Assembly (NCBI GenBank): GCA_963715635.1
Contig: OY970261.1
Coordinates: 2,480,001-2,544,000 of the forward strand
DNA length: 64,000 nucleotides
Direction of reading: 5' to 3'
Source of the DNA: JAPKZH01 sp963715635
GTDB lineage: Bacteria; Acidobacteriota; Aminicenantia; Aminicenantales; UBA4085
A program made the translations under genes and the position numbers. The notes beneath the pieces were generated by a model, which did not search any database, was not told the DNA's origin, and saw nothing but the letters and a program-made list of their open reading frames with translations. Position 1 is the stretch's first letter. Every line of letters begins with the position of its first letter. Shown here in pieces: positions 52,271 through 62,250 of this stretch.

Positions 52271-55200
52271 ATGAAAAAGGTCCTTATCATTTCCGTCACT
52301 GTCTTCTGCATTTTCGCCTTCGTCCTCCCCGGATTCGCCGGAGGGCGCAACGGATATTATCGCTATCCGGCTATCAATAAGGACGTTATCGTTTTCACCT
52401 CGGAGGGCGACGTTTGGTCGGTTAATATCAAAGGCGGCCTCGCCCAGCGCCTGACGACCCATCCCGGGATGGAGAGCTTTCCGGCAATCTCACCCGATGG
52501 AATAACGATCGCCTTTTCCGCTCAATACGAGGGACCGACAGAGGTCTACACGATGCCGCTCACTGGCGGACTTCCCGTCCGGCGGACGTTCTCCGGCCAA
52601 ACCTCGACAGTCGTGGGTTGGACACCCGACGGCAAAATCCTCTACGGCAGCCAAATATATTCGACGCTTCCCAACACCCAGCTTGTATCCCTCGACCCCA
52701 AAACCGGGTCCGAGACGATCCTTCCCCTTAGCCAGGCAGCGGATGGAAATTTTGACCCGTCGGGCCAAACAATCTTCTTTACCCGCCTCCCCTTTCAGGG
52801 AAGCTACACAAAGCGCTATAAGGGCGGAACCGTTCAGAACCTTTGGAAATATACCAAGGGAAGCGACGAAGCCGTCCCCCTGACCGCCGATTATCCGGGC
52901 ACGAGCAAGAACCCAATGCTCTGGCAGGGACGAATCTATTTTGTCTCCGACCGCGATGGAAACATGAACCTTTGGTCGATGGACCTCAACGGCCGCAGCC
53001 TCAAGCAGCACACCTCCCATCAGGGTTTCGACGTGAGCTCACCCTCACTCCATGATGGAAGGATCGTCTACCAGCTCGTGGCCGACCTCCGCGTTTACGA
53101 TATCGCTGCGCAAACCGACCGCAGAATTGACATCACCCTGCCCTCCGACTTCGACCAGATGCGGGAGAAATGGATTACAAAACCCCTGGATTATCTGACC
53201 GCGGCGAATATCTCTCCCACGGGCGACCGCGTCGCTCTCACCTCCCGAGGAAATGTTTTTGTGGCTCCGGACGGCGACGGCCGATGGATCCGTGTCAGCC
53301 GCAAGGAAGGAGTCCGCAGCCGCAGCGCCCGCTTTTTCCCGGACGGAAAAACGCTGCTGGTCCTTTCGGACGAGAACGGCGAATGGGAATTTCATCGCTT
53401 CCCGGCCAACGGACTCGGCCCGGGTGAGCAGCTCACAACCGGCGCAAAAGTCATTCGATTCGACGGCATTCCCTCGCCTGACGGACGCTGGATTGCTTTC
53501 GCCGACAAAGACAATCAGCTTTGGCTCCATAGCCTGGAGAAAAAAGCTCAAAACCGGGTGGCCGTCTCCGAGACCGACATGTTCGATGACCTCACCTGGT
53601 CTCCTGACAGCCGTTGGCTCGCCTATGTTCAGAGAGCCGGCAACCAATTCACTCAGATCATGCTCCTGAACGTGGAAACGGGACAGACGACCGAATTGAC
53701 CGACGACCGCGTCGATTCGCATAACCCGGCTTGGAGCCCGGACGGGAAATGGCTCTACTTCCTCTCCGACCGCTTTTTCCAGAGCGCCGTGGGCAGCCCC
53801 TGGGGCGCGCGTCAGCCCGAGCCTTATTTCGACAAGACGACCAAGATCTATGCGATCGCCCTGATGGCCCGGGAGACGTTTCCTTTTGACCCGTCCAACG
53901 AGTTGAAAAATGAGTCGAAGGAGCCAAAAGAAGAGAGCGCAACGCCCGTCAAGCCCGACAAATCCGCCGATCTATCCGAAAAAAAGCTTGATAAAGAACG
54001 CGCGCCGAAAGTGACGATCGATCTGCCGGGAATTCAAGACCGGGTTTTCGAAGTCCCTCTCCCGCCGGGCGTCTATTCGGGACTCACCCTCAACGAAAAA
54101 ATCCTCTTTTTCGTCAACCAGGAAAGCCGCGCCGCCGGTCGGAGCAAGCTTCAGGCCGTCGAAATCAAGAATAAAAACATCCAGGCCAAAACTCTCATCG
54201 AGGACGTTCGCAATTTCACTCTCTCCGCGGACGGCAAGAAGATCCTCGTCCAGAAAGGCCCTGATCTTTTCGTCATCGAAGCCTCCACTTCCGCCCCTTC
54301 GGCCCTCGCGGAAAAGAAAGTCGATCTTTCCAAATGGACCTTTTTCATCGAGCCGCGGCAGGAATGGAATCAGATGTTCATCGATGCCTGGCGGATGGAA
54401 CGGGATTATTTCTACGATCGGAACCTCCACAACGTCGATTACAACGGGCTGCTCAAGCGGCACCTTCCTTTCGTAGAGCGAGTCAGCGACCGCTACGAGC
54501 TCAACGACCTGATCGCCCATCTTGTCGGAGAGCTTTCGGCGCTCCACACATTCGTCCGCGGCGGCGACCTGCGGCAGAGCCCCGATAACGTGACCCCCGG
54601 GTGCCTCGGAGCCCGCTTGCTTCGGGACGAAACGAAGGGTGGCTATAGGATTGATCACATCTTCCGGTCCGATCCCGAGTACCCCGAAAGATGCTCTCCC
54701 CTGGCCAAACCGATGATCAACATCCGCGAAGGAGACCTGATCACGTCGATCGACGGGACGCCGATCCTGAGCGTGGCCGACCCATCCCTCCTCCTGCGGA
54801 ATACCGCCGGCCAGCAGGTCCTTCTCGAGGTCAAGCCGTCATCGGGAGGACAGGCTGTGAAAGCCATTGTCTATCCCATCACGGTGGGAGCCGAATCCGA
54901 TCTCCGTTACGCCGAATGGGAGTACACAAGGCGCCTGGAGGCCGAAAAAATGGGGAAGGGCGATATCGGATATGTCCACTTGCGGGCCATGGGAGGGAAT
55001 AACTACACCGAATGGGTCAAGAATTTTTATCCGGTGTTCAACCGCAAAGGATTGATTATCAACGTCCGTCATAACCGGGGTGGAAATATCGACTCCTGGA
55101 TCCTGGAGAAGCTTCTGCGGAAGGCTTGGTTCTACTGGCAGCCGCGGGTCGGAAATCCCACCTGGAACATGCAGTACGCCTTCAGAGGACATATGGTCGT

Positions 55201-55564
55201 CCTGTGCAATGAGTACACGGCTTCGGACGGAGAAGCTTTCAGCGAAGGATTCCGGCGTCTTGGATTGGGGAAGGTCATCGGGACGCGCACCTGGGGCGGA
55301 GAGATCTGGCTGAGCTCGAGCAACGTCCTCGTCAACCGGGGATTGGCCTCGGCGGCGGAAACCGGGGTCTATGGGCCGGAAGGATCATGGCTCATTGAAG
55401 GACACGGCGTCGTTCCAGACATGATCGTCAACAATTTGCCCCATGCCGCGTTCCTGGGGAAGGATGCTCAACTCGAAGCGGCTGTCAAATATCTCCAAGA
55501 GAAAATCCGGAAGGAGCCGGTCGAAATTCCCAGGCACCCGCCCTATACGGATAAGAAGAAGTGA
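52271..55564 (+). CDS. Exported tricorn-like protease (peptidase S41)
   Basis: A 1097-residue secreted homologue of tricorn. It has a signal peptide (MKKVLIISVTVFCIFAFVLP), a six- and a seven-bladed-propeller region (~25-640) recognisable from DGTxxAFSxx and SPDxxxLxYxxx repeats, a PDZ-like domain (~740-840) and a C-terminal S41 protease domain with Ser985 in NEYTASDGEAF. I choose ATG 52271 with AAGGAG upstream; the frame extends 16 codons before. Tricorn degrades peptides into short oligopeptides, so it fits the M28 peptidase in a protein-degrading periplasmic system. Confidence 0.93.
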   Translation: MKKVLIISVTVFCIFAFVLPGFAGGRNGYYRYPAINKDVIVFTSEGDVWSVNIKGGLAQRLTTHPGMESFPAISPDGITIAFSAQYEGPTEVYTMPLTGGLPVRRTFSGQTSTVVGWTPDGKILYGSQIYSTLPNTQLVSLDPKTGSETILPLSQAADGNFDPSGQTIFFTRLPFQGSYTKRYKGGTVQNLWKYTKGSDEAVPLTADYPGTSKNPMLWQGRIYFVSDRDGNMNLWSMDLNGRSLKQHTSHQGFDVSSPSLHDGRIVYQLVADLRVYDIAAQTDRRIDITLPSDFDQMREKWITKPLDYLTAANISPTGDRVALTSRGNVFVAPDGDGRWIRVSRKEGVRSRSARFFPDGKTLLVLSDENGEWEFHRFPANGLGPGEQLTTGAKVIRFDGIPSPDGRWIAFADKDNQLWLHSLEKKAQNRVAVSETDMFDDLTWSPDSRWLAYVQRAGNQFTQIMLLNVETGQTTELTDDRVDSHNPAWSPDGKWLYFLSDRFFQSAVGSPWGARQPEPYFDKTTKIYAIALMARETFPFDPSNELKNESKEPKEESATPVKPDKSADLSEKKLDKERAPKVTIDLPGIQDRVFEVPLPPGVYSGLTLNEKILFFVNQESRAAGRSKLQAVEIKNKNIQAKTLIEDVRNFTLSADGKKILVQKGPDLFVIEASTSAPSALAEKKVDLSKWTFFIEPRQEWNQMFIDAWRMERDYFYDRNLHNVDYNGLLKRHLPFVERVSDRYELNDLIAHLVGELSALHTFVRGGDLRQSPDNVTPGCLGARLLRDETKGGYRIDHIFRSDPEYPERCSPLAKPMINIREGDLITSIDGTPILSVADPSLLLRNTAGQQVLLEVKPSSGGQAVKAIVYPITVGAESDLRYAEWEYTRRLEAEKMGKGDIGYVHLRAMGGNNYTEWVKNFYPVFNRKGLIINVRHNRGGNIDSWILEKLLRKAWFYWQPRVGNPTWNMQYAFRGHMVVLCNEYTASDGEAFSEGFRRLGLGKVIGTRTWGGEIWLSSSNVLVNRGLASAAETGVYGPEGSWLIEGHGVVPDMIVNNLPHAAFLGKDAQLEAAVKYLQEKIRKEPVEIPRHPPYTDKKK

Positions 55565-55670
55565 TGAATTGAGGAGGTCGGCGGGCTAAGACAGGGCTTT
55601 CAGGCTCCGTGGCTGCGGACCAGGAGCCGTGTCTGCAAATCAACGCAATGAAGGCGCTGTTCTTTTTCAT

Positions 55671-55925
55671 GCTGGCAGCGCCAAGAGTATAATTATAGAA
55701 CCTTAAAATCGTATATTCAATTTGTTCGGCACAATGATATTGGCGTCCAGTTACAGCCTATCCAAAGTTATTTAGAGGCCACTGCCTGATCAGGTCAAAA
55801 AGGCGAAAAATCTATGACTTGCCCCCGAAAAATATACCAGCCCTAGAGTGAATTTTTCGACCTTATTAGCCTCCACTCGCCTCAATAATTCTTCAGCCCC
55901 GCCAGCCTCTTCCTGGCATCCTCAA
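55671..55925. repeat. 255-bp direct repeat, left copy
   Basis: 255 bp matched at 58771-59025 with no indels and about ten mismatches (offset exactly 3100 bp). The minus strand ends in a TPR-tail coding stretch. The gene-free spacer 55565-56019 contains this repeat and nothing else that I can support. Confidence 0.92.
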
Positions 55926-55930
55926 GCTCG
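55882..55930 (-). pseudogene. TPR-tail remnant downstream of the Ser/Thr kinase
   Basis: The minus strand reads CIPELEDARKRLAGLKNY then stop TGA, a typical C-terminus of TPR-containing proteins in this organism (compare 58982 and 61304). It is in frame with the kinase at 56020: after the kinase TGA (56020-56022), 45 sense codons without stop lead to this tail. The linker has no TPR-like motif, so I treat it as a relic or unused extension. Confidence 0.5.
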
Positions 55931-56019
55931 GGGATACATGTTGGTAGCTTCCCATAGGGACAAGGATTTTTAATAACGCTCGATGGAATTCCTTCCAACG
56001 GCCCTGTTGGATTTACTGA

Positions 56020-58500
56020 TCATTTTACCTCCGGCAGTTTCATGCGGCGCACCAGAGCCTGGAACCGGGGGTCCGAGCGCAAAGGCGCGTAAGCGGGATT
56101 TTCCCTCATCCACGGGATGAAGGTCATGCGTTCTTTGACAGCCGCTTCCAGCCATCGGAAGGCTTCATCCTTTTCACCCAGGGCCGCATAAACCTCGGGT
56201 AAAAACCAGCCATCCCAAGCGCCTGTTGGCTTGGGTTCCCCTTCCAAGAGCTCAGCCAGTATTTTCCGCGCCTCATCCTTGCGGCCGGCCATAACGTAAG
56301 TTCGCACAAGAGGCCATTTCCAACGAGGACTGACGGCACTCAGCTTCTGATGGGCCGCAATGGCCTCCTTAAACATCCCCTTTTCTGCATATAAAAATCC
56401 CAACCAACATAGAGCCTGATCAAAATTAGGATCTAGCTCGAGTGCCTTCTGGGTGGCGTCCATCGCTTCTTGATATCGCCCTGCACCCCAGCACTGCCAT
56501 GCCAGGTCCGAACTCCAGAGCGGTGTGAGCGGATCCACTTCGATGGCTCGTTTCATCGCCGCAATGCCTTCATCCTTGCGCCCGATCAGCACGAGATACC
56601 AGGAATACATGCGTTGAGCATCAGGCAGACTCGGATTGAGGGCCAAGGCGTGCCGAAGGGCCTGACCTCCACCTGCCCAGTCCCACTCCTCGAAGAGCTT
56701 GATCTGGCCTAAAGCCGCCTCGGTTTCGGCCAACGTCCCGCCCAGTTCCTCCGCCTTGAGTGCTGCCGCCTTGGCTCGTGCGAAAGCGTCCGGTGGTGGG
56801 GCGGTACCATGACCGATCCGGCAATAACCGAGCGCCAGTGCTGCGTACGGCAAGGGATTCGCAGGGTCTTTGTCGATGGCTTGTTGCATGTAATCGAGAC
56901 CTTTTTGTAACCCTTCCGGCGTGAGTCTGTTTAAGTAGAACCTGCCCTTGGTATAGGCCACGTATGCCTCGGCATTGACCGTACGCGCACTCGCCAGGCG
57001 TGACCTCTCCTGGGGGGTAAGCTGCAAATTCACTTCACGAGTGATGGCCGCCACGATCTCGTTTTCCAGCGACATGACATCGCGCAGGTCGCGCTCGTAG
57101 CTGTGAGCCCACACCTGCGATCCGGTCGTGGGGTTAATCAACTGGGCAGTAACATGCACGCTATCTTCCGAGCGCCTAAGCGCGCCCGTTATCAGTGCTT
57201 TGACATGCAACTCCTGCGCAATCTTCTGCGGGGGCGTATTCTTTCCCTTGAAGCGCATCACCGTTCTCCTGGCGATCACGGTCTTTAGGCTGCTGAGCCC
57301 GGCGAGATTGGTGATCAAATCGTCGTGGATCGATTCAGCGAGGCTATCTTGCTCGGGATCGCCCGAGAGGTTCTCCAAGGGCATCACGGCGATGGAATCG
57401 AACTTTTGGCCGCGCTTGGGGAAGAGAAAGAGAAGGGCTAATACGGCAAGGACGACGATTCCCGCGAGGCCAGCAAGAGCATAAGCTTTTTTTATGCCAA
57501 AGATTCTGCCTCGGAGCAGGCCGGATTTGGCTCGCGATGGCTTCAGCCCTTCGGCGATCGCCTTCAGGTCCTCGAGTAGCTCGTCCATAGTTTGATAGCG
57601 CTGTGTCGGATTCTTAGCCAGAGCCGTGCTGACAATATTTTCCAGGTCTCTGGGAAGCCCCGGACGCAATCGACCTATCGGTTCAGGCTCTTTTGTTAGA
57701 ATGGAGTGAATCACGGATTGGTCATATTCGCCCTTAAAGGGAAGTTGTCCTGTGAGCATCTCGTAAAGCACAACCCCCAGCGACCAGATGTCTGTCCGAT
57801 GATCAACGGTTTCCCCTTGGGCTTGCTCAGGAGACATGTAGGCCACAGTCCCCATGGTCTTGGCTTCCCTGGTTATGAGGGACCCACCTAAAACCTTGGC
57901 CAGGCCAAAATCCATGACCTTGGCTTGTCCTTTCGCCGTCACCATGATATTCCCAGGCTTGATATCCCTGTGGACAATCCCTTTTTTATGAGCTTCTTCT
58001 AACCCCTCGGCTACCTGAATGGCTATGTCCATCGCCTCCGCCTGATTTAATAGTCCCTTGAGAATTTTCTGCTTGAGGCTTTGCCCTTCGATATATTCCA
58101 TAACAATAAAGGACTGATCCTCGGACTCGCCAATTTCATGAATGGTGCAGATATGCGGATGGGAAAGCGCGGCTGCGGCTTTCGCTTCTCGGACAAAACG
58201 CTCTTTTGCCTCAGGATCCTCGGTTAACTCAGGAGGAAGAAACTTAAGGGCGACGGTGCGTTCAAGCTTAGTATCCTCGGCTTTATAGACAACCCCCATT
58301 CCGCCTTTCCCGATAGGCTCGACAATCCTGTATTTCCCTGCGAGAATCGTGCCCTTAGCTGGGACTTTCAATGGAGTCTGGAGGGTCTTTGTTTGAGAGA
58401 CAGGGAATTCGTTAGAAGAAGGGAGCGGCGCGGCACAATTACCGCAAAACTTCGTATCTTCGGGATTATCAAAATGACATTTGGGGCACTTGACGGTCAC
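56020..58500 (-). CDS. Zinc-ribbon Ser/Thr protein kinase with TolB-like domain and TPR repeats
   Basis: An 826-residue signalling protein. An N-terminal zinc ribbon (KCPKCHFDN...FCGNCAAPL) precedes a PknB-type kinase domain (~50-315) with GKGGMGVVY, catalytic HRDIKPGN and DFGLA. A single helix (~345-365; YALAGLAGIVVLAVLALLF) places the C-terminal part outside the membrane. This part has a TolB/FlgO-like domain (IAVMPLENLSGDPEQD) and a long TPR array (~510-815). It is flanked by 255-bp direct repeats. Frame continues after TGA for 45 codons to a TPR-tail remnant. The kinase is followed by no recognisable phosphatase. Confidence 0.93.
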   Translation of the reverse strand: MTVKCPKCHFDNPEDTKFCGNCAAPLPSSNEFPVSQTKTLQTPLKVPAKGTILAGKYRIVEPIGKGGMGVVYKAEDTKLERTVALKFLPPELTEDPEAKERFVREAKAAAALSHPHICTIHEIGESEDQSFIVMEYIEGQSLKQKILKGLLNQAEAMDIAIQVAEGLEEAHKKGIVHRDIKPGNIMVTAKGQAKVMDFGLAKVLGGSLITREAKTMGTVAYMSPEQAQGETVDHRTDIWSLGVVLYEMLTGQLPFKGEYDQSVIHSILTKEPEPIGRLRPGLPRDLENIVSTALAKNPTQRYQTMDELLEDLKAIAEGLKPSRAKSGLLRGRIFGIKKAYALAGLAGIVVLAVLALLFLFPKRGQKFDSIAVMPLENLSGDPEQDSLAESIHDDLITNLAGLSSLKTVIARRTVMRFKGKNTPPQKIAQELHVKALITGALRRSEDSVHVTAQLINPTTGSQVWAHSYERDLRDVMSLENEIVAAITREVNLQLTPQERSRLASARTVNAEAYVAYTKGRFYLNRLTPEGLQKGLDYMQQAIDKDPANPLPYAALALGYCRIGHGTAPPPDAFARAKAAALKAEELGGTLAETEAALGQIKLFEEWDWAGGGQALRHALALNPSLPDAQRMYSWYLVLIGRKDEGIAAMKRAIEVDPLTPLWSSDLAWQCWGAGRYQEAMDATQKALELDPNFDQALCWLGFLYAEKGMFKEAIAAHQKLSAVSPRWKWPLVRTYVMAGRKDEARKILAELLEGEPKPTGAWDGWFLPEVYAALGEKDEAFRWLEAAVKERMTFIPWMRENPAYAPLRSDPRFQALVRRMKLPEVK

Positions 58501-58770
58501 TGCTGACCCCTTCTATTTGGGATGGCTAAAGATTAACAGGGAATGGAGGCAGAGTCAACTGGGCCGGACTCAAACCGGCACGGAGCTTGCGCCCCGAGGG
58601 ATTTTAAGTCCCTTGCGTCTTTCCAATAGCATAGACTTCTTACCCCTGCCACCAAAATCGGTGACAGATTGGTGACACAAAATGCTTAAAGTTTTCTACC
58701 TTTGCCTAACGGTGAGAAAAAGGCAAGTGTCTTAGGTGGCACTTAAATCAGGGGAAAATGGAAAAATTCA

Positions 58771-59025
58771 GCTGGCAGCCTCAAGGGTATAATTATAGAA
58801 CCTTAAAATCGTATATTCAATTTGTTCGGCACAATGATATTGGCGTCCAGTTACAGCCTATCCAAAGTTATTTAGAGGCCACTGCCTGATCAGGTCAAAA
58901 AGGCGAAAAATTTATGACTTGGCCCCAACCAATTTACCAGCCCTAGAGTGAATTTTTCGACCTTATTAGCCTCCACTCGCCTCAATAATTCTTCAGCCCC
59001 GCCAGCCTCTTCCTGGCATCCTCAA
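58771..59025. repeat. 255-bp direct repeat, right copy
   Basis: Copy matching 55671-55925 with ~96% identity. It includes on the minus strand the tail LAGLKNY-stop and its downstream flank. The rest of the gene-free spacer 58501-59073 has no recognised features. Confidence 0.92.
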
Positions 59026-59253
59026 CCCTTCGGGAAGCCCCGGGTCGGCATCTTTCCAGAGGTCGAGGAATTTCTAGCATTGCTCCACCCGGCAGCGCGG
59101 GCTGCTACAATCGAGATACTTTTCGAGGACATCCTTGATGATCGGCCGGAAATAGCTGCCCTGAAGCTCGAGCCGAAGAACGTTGGCCCGAAGACTGAGG
59201 AAACCGGTGCCCAGAATGAATACCGCGATCAGTAGGACTTTTTTTTGAGTCAT
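58982..59253 (-). pseudogene. Chimeric remnant: outer-membrane protein start fused to a TPR tail
   Basis: A reading frame begins with ATG at 59253 (overlapping the amidohydrolase stop by three bases): signal peptide KKVLLIAVFILGTGFLSLRA, then a short exported-protein start (NVLRLELQGSYFRP), then VEQC, where a TAG at 59074-59076 ends the 59-residue frame. In the same frame after this stop is KFLDLWKDADPGLPEG, and, after a frameshift, VEDARKRLAGLKNY-stop. The segment after VEQ matches the tail at 61304. So the DNA joins an outer-membrane protein start and a damaged TPR tail. Confidence 0.65.
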
Positions 59254-61094
59254 TTGAGCCTGACGTTATCGACCTGCAAACTGAAATCGCCCGTCTTCTG
59301 GTAGGCGCCGATGAAGATCCCGGTGATATCGTAGCCCTCGACGCCAAAATCTCCCCAGGAGAAGACATGCTCCTTCCATTCCGGGCCGGCCTCAAAAGCC
59401 CGGACGGCCGGGATGAAACCCGCATTGCGGCTAAAGAGAAGGACGGCGAAACCGGCGCCCTGGCCCCGTGCATAGAACCTGAGGGTTTTGGCGAAAGAGA
59501 GGTTGGCCGGGTCAACAAAGGTCTTGCCCGGCACGAACATGGCTCCCGCCCAGCGGAAGGCCGCCCCTTCCTTGATCGTTCCGCTGATGAGTAGGGATTG
59601 CCCGCTTCCCTCGGCGCCGCCTTCGGCCAATTTATATTGAGCCGTGGACTTGCCAGCCATTATGGCATCCGTGGAGATAACCCAGCCCGCGCCGAAATTG
59701 GCGGCAATCTTGTCGCCCTCAAAATCGCTGATCCAGCCGGATTCGGAATGGGGAGGGGGCGGGGTGCTCTTGAGCTCATTCATGGCTTTCCATTCCTTCT
59801 GGACCGCCTGGCGATAGGCCTCCCGGTCCACGGTCTTCCCCTCTTTCCAGACCATTACGATATCACGAGTGGCCTGGATATCTTGCGTCGGGTCGCCCTT
59901 GACCAGGAGCAGGTCGGCCAAAAACCCCGGCCGGATTCTGCCGCGGCCGGTTAGGGAAAATTTTTCCGCGGGCACGGAGGTAGCAGCCCTCAGCGCTTCG
60001 TCCGGCCGGAGCCCAGCCCTGACCAGAAGGGCCAGCTCGTCGTGGAGGCTGGCGCCATGAGTGGTGTTGGGATTGCCCGAATCCGTGCCTGCCAGGAGGG
60101 GGACTCCGGCGGCTTTGAGCTGGGCTAGCGCTTTTTCTGCGGCCCGATAAGGTGCCTCGTTTGTTTTTTCCGAAAAAGAGGCTTTTAAACTTTTTACATC
60201 GGTGGGCTTTAAATAAGGGGAAAACCTTTTATCTTCGGCCAGAATTTTTCCGCTGCCCAGGCCGGCTATCCCATTCAATACTGTCAGAGTAGGAATGACG
60301 AACGCCTTGCGGCCTGCCGCGAGGCGGCCGAACTCCGGGTCGAAGGCTTGTTCGAAATATAAATGAGCCAAGCCGTCAGCCCCCGCCTGGAGCACGTCCA
60401 TGCTGTTACGAAGAGATGTGACATGGACAACGGCCATCTTGCCTTTCCGGTGAGCCTCTTGGATCAGGGCCCGGACCGTATCCAGGCTGAGAGTGGGGAA
60501 CTTGAAGCCTATTCCGCTTCCGTCCTCTATAATGATCTTGATGAAGTCCGAGCCTTCGGCTACGCGGGCTTCGACCCAAGCCGCCGCCTCTTCCGGCCCC
60601 GTCAAAGTGGGGATGGCCAGGCCGTATTCGGTGCCGTGGCCGTGGGGTACAGTGGCCAGGGTTCCCGAAGAAATAAAAACGGCCAGGTCGGATGCCTTCC
60701 CGGCGGTTTGGAGCTGCTTGATCTCCTTCATCAATTTCACGTCGGTGAACATATCGACGACTGAAGTGACGCCGAAGATAAGGCACTGTTTGAGGTTGTC
60801 CATAGATAATGTGTGGATGTGGGCGTCGATAAGTCCGGGAAGAAGGGTCTGGCCCCGGCCGTCAATGACGGCGGCTCCCGGAGGAGGGAGGAGGCTTTTC
60901 CCAACGGCCTCGATTCGGCCGTTTTTAAAGATGACCGTGTCGGCCGGGATAAGGTTTTCGCCGTCAAAGACACGGACGTGGGCGATGACTGTCGCGGCCG
61001 GCTGATCCTGCGGCGCGGCCCAGGTCCCGGCCAGCCCGGCCAGGGTCAAAAGACCTGCTGTCAAAAATACCGTCTGAATTGTTTTTTTACCCAT
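59250..61094 (-). CDS. Exported amidohydrolase with C-terminal CIA30/CBM11-like domain
   Basis: A 614-residue secreted metal-dependent hydrolase. Signal peptide (VFLTAGLLTLAGLAGTWA), amidohydrolase TIM barrel (~35-440) with metal ligands HIH in GLIDAHIHTLS, later His in VVHVTS and HLYFEQA, and Asp in LLAGTDSGNPN; then a beta-sandwich of the CIA30/CBM11 kind (~470-614; SDFEGDKIAANFGAGW). This pairing suggests hydrolysis of an amide or ester compound, perhaps bound by the sandwich. It stops where the chimeric remnant begins (ATGA overlap). Confidence 0.92.
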   Translation of the reverse strand: MGKKTIQTVFLTAGLLTLAGLAGTWAAPQDQPAATVIAHVRVFDGENLIPADTVIFKNGRIEAVGKSLLPPPGAAVIDGRGQTLLPGLIDAHIHTLSMDNLKQCLIFGVTSVVDMFTDVKLMKEIKQLQTAGKASDLAVFISSGTLATVPHGHGTEYGLAIPTLTGPEEAAAWVEARVAEGSDFIKIIIEDGSGIGFKFPTLSLDTVRALIQEAHRKGKMAVVHVTSLRNSMDVLQAGADGLAHLYFEQAFDPEFGRLAAGRKAFVIPTLTVLNGIAGLGSGKILAEDKRFSPYLKPTDVKSLKASFSEKTNEAPYRAAEKALAQLKAAGVPLLAGTDSGNPNTTHGASLHDELALLVRAGLRPDEALRAATSVPAEKFSLTGRGRIRPGFLADLLLVKGDPTQDIQATRDIVMVWKEGKTVDREAYRQAVQKEWKAMNELKSTPPPPHSESGWISDFEGDKIAANFGAGWVISTDAIMAGKSTAQYKLAEGGAEGSGQSLLISGTIKEGAAFRWAGAMFVPGKTFVDPANLSFAKTLRFYARGQGAGFAVLLFSRNAGFIPAVRAFEAGPEWKEHVFSWGDFGVEGYDITGIFIGAYQKTGDFSLQVDNVRLK

Positions 61095-61303
61095 CGCTTT
61101 GTCTCATTTCTATTTCTTGGGAGGGATTGGTAGGCGCCGTCGAGGCTGTATACGCGTACCGCTTCCGGCCGAGTCGTCCGCAGGCAGCCGAAGAACACCT
61201 GACCGTTTTTCATCTTCCGGGTCACCAGGGCATAGTGTAATCGACACTCCCTCTTACGAAGAATGATAATCCCGGCTGTAGATCGAAGTCAAACTACCCT
61301 AAG

Positions 61304-61432
61304 TCACGAGCCCTTCAGCCCCGCCAGCCTCTTCCTGGCATCTTCGACTTCGGGCAGGCCGGGGTCGGCGTTCTTCCAGAAGGAGAGGAATTTCTGGATT
61401 TGCTCCACCTCAGGGGCTTTAGACTGGCAGTT
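61304..61432 (-). pseudogene. TPR-tail remnant with intact end
   Basis: The minus strand reads SKAPEVEQIQKFLSFWKNAD (starting near 61427), then PGLPEVEDARKRLAGLKGS and TGA (61304-61306). This is the C-terminus common to TPR-tailed proteins; no kinase or TPR gene precedes it. It is the third such tail within 6 kb, with the others at 55882 and 58982. The gap 61095-61611 around it has no other feature I can support. Confidence 0.6.
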
Positions 61433-61611
61433 CAGTTGTTGTCATGGGCAGTGCCTTGTTAGCCACTCCTTTTCCGCGTCATTCAAATTAGAATCTTTCG
61501 CCCTCATGTCAGCTTTCGTGGTGCTCATGATTCAGATCCAAAAAGCCTTCTTAGTTGTTTGTCCTTGGGCATCCGCCATCTGGTCAACCCGGCAGAACTA
61601 GACGAGACTTT

Positions 61612-62223
61612 TTAGAAAGAGTATGGCTTGACTGCGTAGCCGGCCGGGACCTGGAAGATGTCGGCGGAAAGTGCGGGCTTTTCCTCAAATTTGACGGCCC
61701 TAATCGTGGTCTGTATCTTCATTTTCTCGTTAACTGTATCAGCCAGCAGGCAGATGCCGTCCCAGCCCGCGAAGCGGGTCCTGGAATCCCCGGACAGCAT
61801 TTCGAAGCACTCACAGTCTTTGCCGGTGACGGAAAGGTTGGCGAGCTTCCGAGCTTTGCCCGTCTCTTTATCTTTGGAAGAAACCTCGTTCCAATCGACT
61901 TTGAATTCTGTCCCACGGGTGGCCTGCCCTCGTTTGTAAGCCACCTTCTGAGCATGCATCACGGTGTAGAGCTCTTTCCCATCGCTGAAATACGACTGTT
62001 TGAGCGTCTCGCCTTGATAGGTATCCTTCCGCTCTTTGATGCCAAAATCGTCGAAATAGACGACCAATTTCTCGTTGCTGATATTTTGACCGCCCATCTT
62101 TACTGCCATCTCAAAAGTGACAATTCCGGCCTTGACGCTGTATTTCTTGGCCTGGGCGTAGGCCTCAACCTGAAACACCAGCCAGCAGACAACCAGCAAG
62201 CCAAACAGAATCGATTTTTTCAT
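61612..62223 (-). CDS. Hypothetical exported protein
   Basis: A 203-residue protein with a signal peptide (SILFGLLVVCWLVFQVEAYA) and mostly beta-strand-like mature sequence (YSVKAGIVTFEMAVKMGG; EKLVVYFDDFGIKERKD). It resembles small periplasmic DUF4412-like proteins but I do not assign a family. It has AAGGAGGG before the ATG and a well-spaced sigma-70-type promoter at 62251-62279. Confidence 0.75.
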   Translation of the reverse strand: MKKSILFGLLVVCWLVFQVEAYAQAKKYSVKAGIVTFEMAVKMGGQNISNEKLVVYFDDFGIKERKDTYQGETLKQSYFSDGKELYTVMHAQKVAYKRGQATRGTEFKVDWNEVSSKDKETGKARKLANLSVTGKDCECFEMLSGDSRTRFAGWDGICLLADTVNEKMKIQTTIRAVKFEEKPALSADIFQVPAGYAVKPYSF

Positions 62224-62250
62224 TTATCCCTCCTTGATTCTGAGGAGATT

